Shown piece after piece: positions 1 through 6,627 of a stretch of 7,203 nucleotides of DNA. The stretch is from an uncultured Clostridia bacterium. Lineage in GTDB: Bacteria; Bacillota; Clostridia; TANB77; CAG-508. Location of the stretch: positions 1 through 7,203 of the forward strand of contig CAKPAB010000051.1 of assembly GCA_934132805.1 (NCBI GenBank), given 5' to 3'. Position 1 is the stretch's first letter. Each line of letters opens with the position of its first letter. Made by a program: the position numbers and the translations under genes. The notes under the pieces are model-generated. The model ran no database searches. It had not been told where the DNA came from and saw nothing but the letters and a program-made list of their open reading frames with translations.

Positions 1-465
1 GTTTATGAACAAGAAACAACATTTGCACCACTTCCAAATAAATTTGAAGCAGGTACACAAAATGTTGAAGGGGTAATCGGTTTAGGTGCTGCAATTGATT
101 ATATTGAAAATTTAGGATATGATAAAATACAAGAAATTGAACATGAAGTAATATCATATGCAAGAAAAGAGTTGTCTAAACTAGATTATCTAACATTGTA
201 CACGACACCAAATGAAGAAAATCATTCAAGTGTAATTTCATTCAACATTAAAGGAGTACATCCACATGATGTTGCAAGTATTTTTGATTCAGAAGGCGTA
301 TGTGTGCGTTCTGGAAATCATTGTGCTCAACCACTTATGAGATTCTTGGGTATTGATTCTACATGTAGAGCAAGTTTCTACATCTACAATACAAAAGAGG
401 ATGTAGATAAATTGGTTAAGGCACTTGATAAGGCTTATAATATGTTTAAAAATTATATAAAATAA
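1..465 (+). CDS. sufS: SufS-type cysteine desulfurase, C-terminal part (5' end outside window)
   Basis: PLP-dependent enzyme that takes sulfur from L-cysteine as an enzyme-bound persulfide, leaving alanine; cytosolic, and it feeds Fe-S cluster assembly and thio-modification. The reading frame is open from base 1, giving 154 residues of a protein usually about 400 long, so the N-terminal ~250 residues, including the PLP-binding lysine, lie upstream. Visible SufS (class II) marks are the FEAGTQN segment (residues 15-21 of the fragment) and the catalytic loop RSGNHCAQPL, whose cysteine codon is at 322-324. B. subtilis SufS has RAGHHCAQPL; the His-to-Asn change before HC also occurs in relatives as far as I know. 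A TTG at 172 is only an internal leucine codon and not a start. The SufU-like gene follows after 36 bases, the usual partner, which supports SufS over IscS/NifS. Confident in family and role. Confidence 0.93.
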   Translation, partial: VYEQETTFAPLPNKFEAGTQNVEGVIGLGAAIDYIENLGYDKIQEIEHEVISYARKELSKLDYLTLYTTPNEENHSSVISFNIKGVHPHDVASIFDSEGVCVRSGNHCAQPLMRFLGIDSTCRASFYIYNTKEDVDKLVKALDKAYNMFKNYIK

Positions 466-501
466 TTTAAATAAATTAATAAAAAAGAAAGGTAAATTTC
501 G

Positions 502-969
502 ATGGACGAGTTAACAGATGTTTACAATGAACTAATAATGGAACACAGTATGAATTCATACAACAAAAAGAAACTAGAAAATGCAGATTACTGTGAAGTA
601 GGACACAACCCAAATTGTGGAGACGAAATAACATTACAATTAAAATTAAATGGAAACAAAATAGAAGATATGGCATTTTCAGGACATGGATGCGCAATAT
701 CACAAGCATCAACATCAATAATGATAGATACATTAAAAGGAAAAACAATTGAAGAAGCAAAAGAGATTATAAAAACATTTATAGAAATGATAAAAAGAGA
801 GACGACTAATGAGGAACAACTTAAAAAATTAGAAGACGCAATTGCTTTTAGGAATGTTTCTAACATGCCAGCAAGAGTAAAATGTGCTCTTTTGGCTTGG
901 CATACTATTGAAGATATGTTAAATAAAAATGACAGCACAGGAACTGGAAATATAAATTGTTGTCATTAA
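502..969 (+). CDS. sufU: SufU-type sulfur-transfer / Fe-S scaffold protein
   Basis: Small cytosolic IscU-fold protein that accepts persulfide sulfur from SufS and passes it on for Fe-S cluster assembly in Firmicutes. The three ligand cysteines and the aspartate are all visible: Cys39 and Asp41 in NPNCGDEI, Cys64 in GHGCAIS and Cys128 in RVKCALLAWH. The 64-residue distance between the second and third cysteines includes the insertion that separates SufU from IscU, and the 155-residue length is close to that of B. subtilis SufU. In the SufU family these residues bind zinc, which SufS partly takes over during sulfur transfer. The ATG is preceded by a purine-rich site (GAAAGG, 487-492) 9 bases upstream. 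The gene lies 36 bases after sufS and is very probably co-transcribed. The extreme C-terminus ends in Cys-Cys-His, for which I know no role. A NifU N-terminal-domain label would describe the same fold. Confidence 0.93.
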   Translation: MDELTDVYNELIMEHSMNSYNKKKLENADYCEVGHNPNCGDEITLQLKLNGNKIEDMAFSGHGCAISQASTSIMIDTLKGKTIEEAKEIIKTFIEMIKRETTNEEQLKKLEDAIAFRNVSNMPARVKCALLAWHTIEDMLNKNDSTGTGNINCCH

Positions 970-987
970 AAGCAAAAAAATAAAAAA

Positions 988-1049
988 GTTGTCAAAAAGG
1001 GGCGTCCCCTTTGACAAAATTGTCAATAGGGACGCCCCTTTTTGACAAC
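988..1049. repeat. 62-base near-perfect palindrome (REP/MITE-like element) between sufU and mnmA
   Basis: The arms at 988-1008 and 1029-1049 are perfect 21-base inverted repeats (outer ends GTTGTC and GACAAC, cores GGGGCGTCCC and GGGACGCCCC). Inside lies a second inverted repeat, TTGACAA (1011-1017) and TTGTCAA (1020-1026), separated by AA. Only a 2x2 internal loop (1009-1010 against 1027-1028) interrupts a continuous hairpin. The GC-rich core stands out from its AT-rich surroundings. It ends one base before the GGAGGT of mnmA, so in a transcript the hairpin would sit directly 5' of the ribosome binding site without covering it. I read it as a dispersed extragenic palindrome of a kind common in Clostridia. 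No second full copy is present in this window, so its repetitive nature is inferred. Confidence 0.7.
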
Positions 1050-1060
1050 CGGAGGTAAAA

Positions 1061-2116
1061 ATGGAAAACAAAAAAGTATTATTAGGAATGAGTGGAGGAG
1101 TTGACAGCTCAGTATCAGCACTGCTACTAAAAAAAGAAGGATATGAAGTAATAGGAACAACACTCGAGCTATTTGCAGGCAGTAGTTGTTGTAACATAAG
1201 CACATACATAGACGCAAAAAATGTCTGCAAAACAATAGGAGTACCACACTTCACATATAACTGTAAAGAACAATTCAAAGACTATGTAATAAATGATTTT
1301 ATAGACTGTTACGCAAACTGTAAAACACCAAACCCATGCATAGAATGCAATAAATACATGAAATTTGGAATTATGTGGGAGAAAGCGAAGGAACTAGGCT
1401 GTAATTACATAGCAACAGGACATTATGCAAAAACAGAATATAGTGAAAAATATGGAAGATGGGTACTTAAAAAATCACAAGCTGGTAAAAAAGACCAAAG
1501 CTATGTATTATGGAATATTCCAAAAGAGTTAATAGAACATGTGTTATTCCCATTAGCAGATTTTACAGATAAAGAACAAATACGTGAAATTGCAAGAGAA
1601 AACAACTTAAAAGTTGCAAATAAACCAGATAGTGAAGATATCTGTTTTGTACCAGACGGAAATTACAAAAAATTTCTTGAAAACAATTCTGATATAAGAC
1701 CAAAAAAAGGAAACATTGTAAATTTAAAAGGTGAGATATTAGGAAAACATACAGGTTTATACAATTATACAATAGGTCAAAGAAAAGGATTAGGAATTTC
1801 ATATAAAGTGCCATTATTTGTTTTAGGATTTAACAAAGCAAAAAATGAAGTAATAGTAGGAGAAGAAAAAGAACTATACAAAAAAGAGATTACAGTTACA
1901 GATATAAACTTATTATTGGTTGATAAAATAGAAGAGCCAATGGAAGTTGATGTAAAAACTAGATATTCATCAAAAGTTGCGAAAGCCAAAATTAAACAAG
2001 ACGGAGAAAATATCAAAGTGACATTTGACGAAACACAAAGAGCAATAACACCAGGTCAATCTGCTGTATTTTATGTTGGAGACATAGTTCTTGGAGGAGG
2101 AAAAATAAAATGTTAA
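1061..2116 (+). CDS. mnmA: tRNA-specific 2-thiouridylase MnmA
   Basis: Cytosolic ATP-dependent enzyme that replaces oxygen by sulfur at C2 of the wobble uridine U34 in tRNA for Lys, Glu and Gln. The 351 residues match the family's usual length of about 350-370. The N-terminal ATP pyrophosphatase domain opens with the PP-loop SGGVDSS (11-17). NPCIECN (91-97) supplies the nucleophile, probably Cys96, although Cys93 next to it is an additional cysteine. The GHYA motif is at 120-123 and KKDQSY at 143-148. DSEDICF (190-196) carries the second catalytic cysteine, Cys195, which receives the persulfide. The C-terminal beta-barrel part follows and ends in AITPGQSAVFY and VLGGGKI. The ATG has GGAGGT (1051-1056) 4 bases upstream, closer than usual, just after the large palindrome. 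Its position behind sufS-sufU suggests that SufS supplies the sulfur, which is an inference: B. subtilis uses the dedicated desulfurase YrvO. Confidence 0.96.
   Translation: MENKKVLLGMSGGVDSSVSALLLKKEGYEVIGTTLELFAGSSCCNISTYIDAKNVCKTIGVPHFTYNCKEQFKDYVINDFIDCYANCKTPNPCIECNKYMKFGIMWEKAKELGCNYIATGHYAKTEYSEKYGRWVLKKSQAGKKDQSYVLWNIPKELIEHVLFPLADFTDKEQIREIARENNLKVANKPDSEDICFVPDGNYKKFLENNSDIRPKKGNIVNLKGEILGKHTGLYNYTIGQRKGLGISYKVPLFVLGFNKAKNEVIVGEEKELYKKEITVTDINLLLVDKIEEPMEVDVKTRYSSKVAKAKIKQDGENIKVTFDETQRAITPGQSAVFYVGDIVLGGGKIKC
2093..2100 (+). promoter_or_regulatory. Ribosome binding site of tcdA inside the end of mnmA
   Basis: GGAGGAGG lies 9 bases before the tcdA ATG and is made of the codons for the conserved glycine run near the MnmA C-terminus. 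Combined with the 7-base gene overlap, this predicts translational coupling of the two tRNA-modification genes. Confidence 0.75.
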
Positions 2117-2859
2117 ATCAATTTTCAAGAACAGAATTATTGATAGGAAAAGAAGGAATAGAAAAATTACAAAATGCAAAAGTTGCAGTATTTGGAATTG
2201 GTGGAGTTGGCTCTTTTGTCGTAGAAGGACTTGTAAGAGCAGGAGTTAGCAATTTTATATTAGTGGATGATGATAAAATTTGTTTAACAAACTTAAATAG
2301 ACAAATAATTGCAACTAGAAAAACAATTGGAAAACCAAAAGTTGAAGTGGCAAAAGAAAGAATTTTAGAAATAAACCCAAATGCAAATGTAGAAATATAT
2401 CAAGAATTTTTTATGCCAGACAGCAAAGAAATTTTAGACGATACAGTTGATTACATAGTAGATAGTGTGGATACAGTAACTGCAAAAGTTGAATTAGTTG
2501 TAAGAGCTAATAAATTAAATATTCCTATTATTTCAAGTATGGGAACAGGAAACAAACTTGACCCAACAAGATTTGAAGTAACAGATATTTATAAAACTTC
2601 AGTATGTCCATTAGCAAAGGTTATGAGAAAAGAATTGAGAAATAGGGGAATAAAGAAACTTAAAGTTGTTTATTCAAAAGAAGAGCCAATACGTCCATAT
2701 GAAAATATTGAAAATAGTTGTAAGACAAATTGTATTTGTCCTCCAGGTACTAAAAGAAAGTGCAGTATTCGTAATCAAGTTCCTGGAAGTATTTCGTTTG
2801 TGCCTTCTGTTGTAGGATTAATTATTGCAGGGGAAATTATAAAGGATATTATTGGTTAA
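2110..2859 (+). CDS. tcdA: tRNA threonylcarbamoyladenosine dehydratase TcdA (CsdL/YgdL, ThiF/E1-like)
   Basis: ATP-dependent enzyme of the E1/ThiF superfamily that dehydrates and cyclises N6-threonylcarbamoyladenosine (t6A37) of ANN-decoding tRNAs to ct6A. The 249 residues are the normal size for the family. The N-terminal FSRTELLIGKEGIEKL stretch is typical of TcdA rather than of ThiF, MoeB or HesA. The nucleotide-binding loop GIGGVGS is at 29-35, the acidic VDDD at 52-55, the NLNRQ motif at 61-65, and DSVDTVTAK (118-126) occupies the usual DAID...K position. A cysteine-containing stretch follows at 204-218 (CKTNCIC ... KRKC); in E. coli TcdA is linked to the CsdA-CsdE sulfur system. The start overlaps mnmA by 7 bases and has a strong site inside mnmA. 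Placement beside sufS, sufU and mnmA fits a tRNA-modification cluster. A generic ThiF adenylyltransferase is the only alternative, and less likely. Confidence 0.93.
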   Translation: MLNQFSRTELLIGKEGIEKLQNAKVAVFGIGGVGSFVVEGLVRAGVSNFILVDDDKICLTNLNRQIIATRKTIGKPKVEVAKERILEINPNANVEIYQEFFMPDSKEILDDTVDYIVDSVDTVTAKVELVVRANKLNIPIISSMGTGNKLDPTRFEVTDIYKTSVCPLAKVMRKELRNRGIKKLKVVYSKEEPIRPYENIENSCKTNCICPPGTKRKCSIRNQVPGSISFVPSVVGLIIAGEIIKDIIG

Positions 2860-2896
2860 AGGTTGAAAAAAATAAATAAAAAAATTTCAAAAAACA

Positions 2897-2926
2897 CTTA
2901 CATAAAAAACAAAATTGTGATATAAT
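2897..2926 (+). promoter_or_regulatory. Sigma-A-type promoter with extended -10 for the MATE-kinase gene
   Basis: A perfect TATAAT at 2921-2926 is preceded by TG at the extended -10 position (TGATATAAT). A partial -35 (CTTACA, 2897-2902) lies 18 bases upstream. This predicts transcription starting near 2933, about 110 bases before the start codon, and separates this gene from the sulfur/tRNA cluster. Confidence 0.75.
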
Positions 2927-2947
2927 AGATAAGTCGCGCAGATAAAA

Positions 2948-2977
2948 CGTAAGTCCAAACAAGGACTTACGATTTTT
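2948..2977 (+). terminator. Terminator-like hairpin in the leader of the MATE-kinase gene (possible attenuator)
   Basis: A perfect 9-bp stem, CGTAAGTCC (2948-2956) and GGACTTACG (2963-2971), with loop AAACAA is followed by ATTTTT, the form of an intrinsic terminator. It lies about 15 bases after the predicted transcription start and 70 bases before the start codon, so it would stop the message before the gene is reached. A second AAGTC at 2931-2935 could pair with GACTT at 2964-2968 instead and act as an antiterminator. Attenuation, or a very short separate RNA, is inferred; I recognise no known riboswitch class. Confidence 0.6.
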
Positions 2978-3045
2978 AAGCCTAACATAGGAACAAAAAT
3001 AAAAAGCAACTGCAGACAAAATATAAAAAAGGGAAGGAGAAAAAT

Positions 3046-5046
3046 ATGGAAAAAGAAGAAAACATGCTGGGAACAGAAAAAATAGGAAAATTAATAAGAA
3101 AATTTTCAATCCCATGCATAATATCACTATTAGTAAACTCACTATATAACATAGTAGACCAAATCTTCATAGGATGGGGCGTAGGATATCTAGGCAATGG
3201 AGCAACAAACGTAGTATTTCCATTAACAATGATAGGATTAGCATTCTCACTAATGTTTGGAGATGGAGCATCAGCATATCTAAGCTTAAAACTAGGAGAA
3301 AAGAAAAAAGACGAAGCAGCAAAAGGTGTAGGAAATGCACTAGCAATTTCAACAATAGTATCAGTATTATTCTGTGCAATCACATTAATATTTTTACCAC
3401 AATTATTAAATATATTTGGATGTACAGAAGCATTAAAAGAATATGCATTAAAATATGGTTATGTAATAGCAATAGGATTACCATTCTCAATGATAGGAAC
3501 AACATTAAATTCAATAATAAGATCAGATGGAAGTCCAAAATATTCAATGACAACAATGCTTGTAGGTGCAGTATTAAACACAATATTAGACCCAATATTT
3601 ATATTTGTATTTAAAATGGGAGTAGAAGGAGCAGCAATTGCAACTGTAATAAGCCAAATTTTAGTATTTATACTAAATGCATTATATATTAAAAAATTCA
3701 AATCAATAAAATTAAATAAAGAAACATTTAAAGTAAAAGCAAATGTAGCTAAAAAAGTTTCAATGTTAGGAATAAGCAGTTTTATAAACCAAATGAGTAT
3801 AGTATTTGTAATGGCTACTGAAAACAATACACTTGGAAAATATGGAGCAGAATCAAAATTTGGAGCAGAAATACCAATTACAGTTCTAGGAATTGTAATG
3901 AAAATAAACCAAATATTAAACAGTATCATAATAGGAATTGCAGCAGGAGCACAACCAATATTTGGATACAACTATGGTGCTAGAAAATTTGACAGAGTAA
4001 AAACAACATTAAAAATAGTATTAGGATCAAGTGTTATAATTAGTACAACAGCATTTATATTATTTCAAACAATACCAGATAAATTAATATCAATATTTGG
4101 TAGTGGAGACGCAAATTACATGGAATTTGCATGTTTAGCATTTAGAACATACTTAATGCTTTGCATCTGTAATGGAATTCAAATTCCATCAGGAATATTC
4201 TTCCAAGCAATTGGAAAGAGCATAATAAGTGCAATACTTTCAATATCAAGACAAATTGCTTTCTTAATACCAGCAATGATAATTTTTGGAAAGATGTTTG
4301 GAATACATGGAGTTTTATTCGCAGGACCATTTGCTGATGGATTAGCATTCATATTAGCAACAATATTCTTAATAAGAGAAGTAAAAAAATTAAAACAAGG
4401 AAACGTAAAAGTAGTGAACAAAGAAACTACAACAAACACAGAAAGCAAAATATCAAAACATATAGTAATAACAATAGGCAGGGAGTATGCATCAGGTGGA
4501 AGATATATTGGAAGACTAGTTGCTGATAAATTAGGAATAAAATTATATGATAATGAATTTATTTCAAAATTAGCAGAAGAAACAGGTTTATCTGAAGAAT
4601 ATATTGAAAACAATGAGCAAAAAAGAGATGCTTTAGCAGCTTTGAATAATGGATATTATTCAGAATTTAATAATAGCAATGAATTATTTATTAAAGAATC
4701 AGAATTAATTAAAGAAGCGGCTGACAAAGAATCATGTGTTATTGTTGGAAGATGTGCTGACTTCATTCTAGCAGATAGAAAAAATGTTATAAAAGTTTTT
4801 GTTTATAGTGACATGGAAGGAAAAATCAATAGAGCAACTACATATTACGGAATGGATAAATCAAAAGCAGAAAAAGAAATTAAACGTATTGACAAATTAA
4901 GAGCAAATCATTATAAATATTATACAGAAAAAGATTGGAAACAAAATTCTAACTATGATATTTGTATAAATAGCGATACTTTTGGAGTAGAAAAATCTGC
5001 AGACTTAATTTGTGAATTAGTAGAAAACGAATTAGAAAAAATATAA
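3046..5046 (+). CDS. MATE-family efflux transporter fused to a cytidylate-kinase-like domain
   Basis: Two-part protein of 666 residues. Residues 1 to about 447 are a MATE (NorM/DinF/MepA-like) membrane transporter, a family that exports cationic drugs and metabolites by Na+ or H+ antiport. This part is of full length, with repeated hydrophobic segments in two halves and MATE-type stretches such as PCIISLLVNSLYNIVDQIFIG, GDGASAYLSLKLG, LNTILDPIFI and AAGAQPIFGYNYGA. After a charged linker (about 448-468), residues 470-666 match the cytidylate-kinase-like family (Cytidylate_kin2). It opens with VITIGREYASGGRYIGRLVADKLGI, where the glycine-rich loop has no classical GKS/T lysine, as is normal there, followed by LYDNEFI and VIVGRCADF (566-573). 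The kinase part should face the cytosol. The ATG has AAGGAG 6 bases upstream, and the two domains are in one uninterrupted frame. Domain identities are confident; the substrate, and whether the kinase-like part is catalytic or regulatory, are unknown. Confidence 0.9.
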   Translation: MEKEENMLGTEKIGKLIRKFSIPCIISLLVNSLYNIVDQIFIGWGVGYLGNGATNVVFPLTMIGLAFSLMFGDGASAYLSLKLGEKKKDEAAKGVGNALAISTIVSVLFCAITLIFLPQLLNIFGCTEALKEYALKYGYVIAIGLPFSMIGTTLNSIIRSDGSPKYSMTTMLVGAVLNTILDPIFIFVFKMGVEGAAIATVISQILVFILNALYIKKFKSIKLNKETFKVKANVAKKVSMLGISSFINQMSIVFVMATENNTLGKYGAESKFGAEIPITVLGIVMKINQILNSIIIGIAAGAQPIFGYNYGARKFDRVKTTLKIVLGSSVIISTTAFILFQTIPDKLISIFGSGDANYMEFACLAFRTYLMLCICNGIQIPSGIFFQAIGKSIISAILSISRQIAFLIPAMIIFGKMFGIHGVLFAGPFADGLAFILATIFLIREVKKLKQGNVKVVNKETTTNTESKISKHIVITIGREYASGGRYIGRLVADKLGIKLYDNEFISKLAEETGLSEEYIENNEQKRDALAALNNGYYSEFNNSNELFIKESELIKEAADKESCVIVGRCADFILADRKNVIKVFVYSDMEGKINRATTYYGMDKSKAEKEIKRIDKLRANHYKYYTEKDWKQNSNYDICINSDTFGVEKSADLICELVENELEKI

Positions 5047-5055
5047 AAGAACAAG

Positions 5056-5102
5056 AAATGTATTGAATTCAAAATAAAAATTTTGAATTTAGTACATTTT
5101 TT
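5056..5102 (+). terminator. Intrinsic terminator after the MATE-kinase gene
   Basis: The arms at 5056-5074 and 5081-5099 form a 19-bp stem with only two G-U wobbles, loop TAAAAA, and end in a run of six T (5097-5102). It starts 9 bases after the stop codon. The A-rich 5' flank is modest but could let it work from the other side too. Confidence 0.85.
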
Positions 5103-5200
5103 ATTATTACAAAACATATTATAAAACAGATTATTAAAACTAAAAAATAACCCAATCACCAAAGAAAAAATAAAGAAATTGATTAAAGGGGGAATAGATA

Positions 5201-6502
5201 ATGAGAAAAAGAAATATTATCATAGTTTTAACAATTTGTATATTAATAATATTAATTTGCATAGGAATACATATAATTTCAAAAAATAAAAATACAGAAA
5301 AAAAGGAAGAAAACAAGGTTATAGAAGAAAATATAACTATATCAGATAAAAATAAATCAAGTACAGAAATTCCAAACTTAACAGAAATAGACGAACAAAC
5401 ACTAGAAGTTCAGGAGACAGAATCAGAACAATTCGAAGAGCAAGGAATAATTGCATACGAAGGGGCAGAAAAAACACCTAATATCCAACTTGGAGAATAT
5501 GCTGGTTTAACATATTATTCACAATTAGACAATAGATGGAAATATAATACATATTCAAGTATCGGCAACAATTCTCAAACAATTGGAACATCAGGATGTG
5601 GACCTACAGCAGGGGCTATGATAGTATCAAGTATAAAAGGAAATATAACTCCAGATAGAATGGCAGAATTATATGTGAAATATGGGTATAGAAGTCCAAA
5701 TCAAGGGACATATTGGTCAGCATTTAAGTGGACAGCAGATGTTTTTGATATCGAATATAGTGAATGCTACAAATTAAATGATGCTGTTGAAAAATTAAAA
5801 AATAATCATTATATAATTGCAAGTTGCAATCAAGGATTGTTTACGTATGGAGGACATTTTGTTGTTTTGATTGGGGTAGAAGGTGACTATTTAAAAATCT
5901 ATGACCCATACTTATATAATGGAAAATTTGATGTTAGCTCTAGAAGAGGAAAAGTAACACAAAACGGAAACACAGTATATGTATCAATAAATAACTTTAG
6001 AGAATATGCAAATTATCAAAAGTTTTTCTGTTTTAAAAATACGAAAACAGATATAAAAGAGAATGATAACAATAAAAATATTACAAATAATAATACAACA
6101 AATGTTAATAATGTAAATTATCAAGTAAGAATAACAGCTAACACCGGTTTGAATATAAGAAGAGGAGCAAGCACATCATATTCAAGACTTGGAGCTTATT
6201 CAAAGGGAACAGTAGTAACAATTTTAGCAGAAAGCAATGGATGGGGAAAGACGGATAAAGGATGGATTTATTTAGCATATACAAGCAAAAATATAAATAT
6301 TAATGCATCATCAATAGGGAAGACAAGAAAATTGTACAGAAATTGTATATTATATAGTAATTCTAATTTGACAGGGTATAGATATACGTATAAAGCTAAT
6401 ACTACAGTTACTGTTTTACAAAATGTTAATTCATATATTGATAAAATAAGGGTTAATGTTACAGGAAGAATTGCATATGTTAATACTAATAATTATAAAT
6501 AG
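5201..6502 (+). CDS. Membrane-anchored or secreted C39-like cysteine peptidase with SH3b domain
   Basis: Extracellular, cell-wall-associated peptidase-like protein of 433 residues. Residues 1-4 are basic (MRKR) and 5-27 hydrophobic, forming an uncleaved anchor or signal peptide with no clear cleavage site. An acidic, low-complexity spacer follows (about 28-95). The C39_2-type papain-like domain spans about 102-278: Gln107 in YYSQLDNRW, catalytic Cys133 in SGCGPTAGAM, His219 in GGHFVVLIG and Asp235 in IYDP. An Asn-rich linker (282-306) leads to an SH3b domain (about 308-361, with GLNIRRGASTSYSRLG and GWIYLAY), a module that typically binds peptidoglycan. The last ~60 residues may be a second, degenerate SH3-like unit. 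There is no ABC transporter part, so this is not a bacteriocin exporter peptidase. The ATG has AAAGGGGG 8 bases upstream; I see no convincing promoter in 5103-5200. The substrate is unknown. Confidence 0.88.
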   Translation: MRKRNIIIVLTICILIILICIGIHIISKNKNTEKKEENKVIEENITISDKNKSSTEIPNLTEIDEQTLEVQETESEQFEEQGIIAYEGAEKTPNIQLGEYAGLTYYSQLDNRWKYNTYSSIGNNSQTIGTSGCGPTAGAMIVSSIKGNITPDRMAELYVKYGYRSPNQGTYWSAFKWTADVFDIEYSECYKLNDAVEKLKNNHYIIASCNQGLFTYGGHFVVLIGVEGDYLKIYDPYLYNGKFDVSSRRGKVTQNGNTVYVSINNFREYANYQKFFCFKNTKTDIKENDNNKNITNNNTTNVNNVNYQVRITANTGLNIRRGASTSYSRLGAYSKGTVVTILAESNGWGKTDKGWIYLAYTSKNININASSIGKTRKLYRNCILYSNSNLTGYRYTYKANTTVTVLQNVNSYIDKIRVNVTGRIAYVNTNNYK

Positions 6503-6505
6503 GGA

Positions 6506-6534
6506 AGAGACCAGCGAAAGCATCGCTGATCTCT
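6506..6534. terminator. Hairpin at the junction of the converging genes (possible terminator)
   Basis: AGAGA and TCTCT (5 bp) plus CAGCGA and TCGCTG (6 bp), split by one C-A mismatch, enclose the 5-base loop AAGCA, starting 3 bases after the C39 peptidase stop codon. No T-run follows on the + strand and only a loose AT-rich stretch on the - strand. Termination for either gene is plausible by position but not proved by form. Confidence 0.5.
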
Positions 6535-6627
6535 AAATATCATCAGAAGAAGTAGTAATAAGGGCTTTGGTCTTGTCAATTGCCCAAATGACAATTGCTT
6601 CATTTGAGAGCAACATGGGGGTGGTTA
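6535..6627. other. Intergenic spacer between converging genes
   Basis: No supported gene. It holds a TTGTCA (6573-6578) / TGACAA (6589-6594) inverted repeat with a 10-base loop. It also has two copies of CAATTGC (6577-6583 and 6592-6598), the first extended to CAATTGCCC, which recurs upstream of the DUF1874 gene at 7029-7037. Neither structure is followed by a T-run. Confidence 0.4.

Noticed and set aside
2863..2890. TTGAAA / TTTCAA inverted repeat after tcdA as a terminator
   Set aside because: Only 6 AT-rich pairs around a 16-base A-rich loop, no G-C support and no T-run; unlikely to terminate.
3174..3614. 146-codon + strand frame inside the MATE-kinase gene
   Set aside because: A shifted-frame shadow of the transporter, rich in Arg, Lys, Asn and Ile as expected from AT-rich out-of-frame reading.
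3459..3971. 170-codon minus-strand frame inside the MATE-kinase gene
   Set aside because: Antisense shadow; no ribosome site, and the sense strand encodes conserved MATE sequence.
6533..6616. Minus-strand frame of 27 residues downstream of the DUF1874 gene
   Set aside because: No Shine-Dalgarno before its ATG (the preceding bases are C-rich), very short, and it ends inside the hairpin at 6506-6534.
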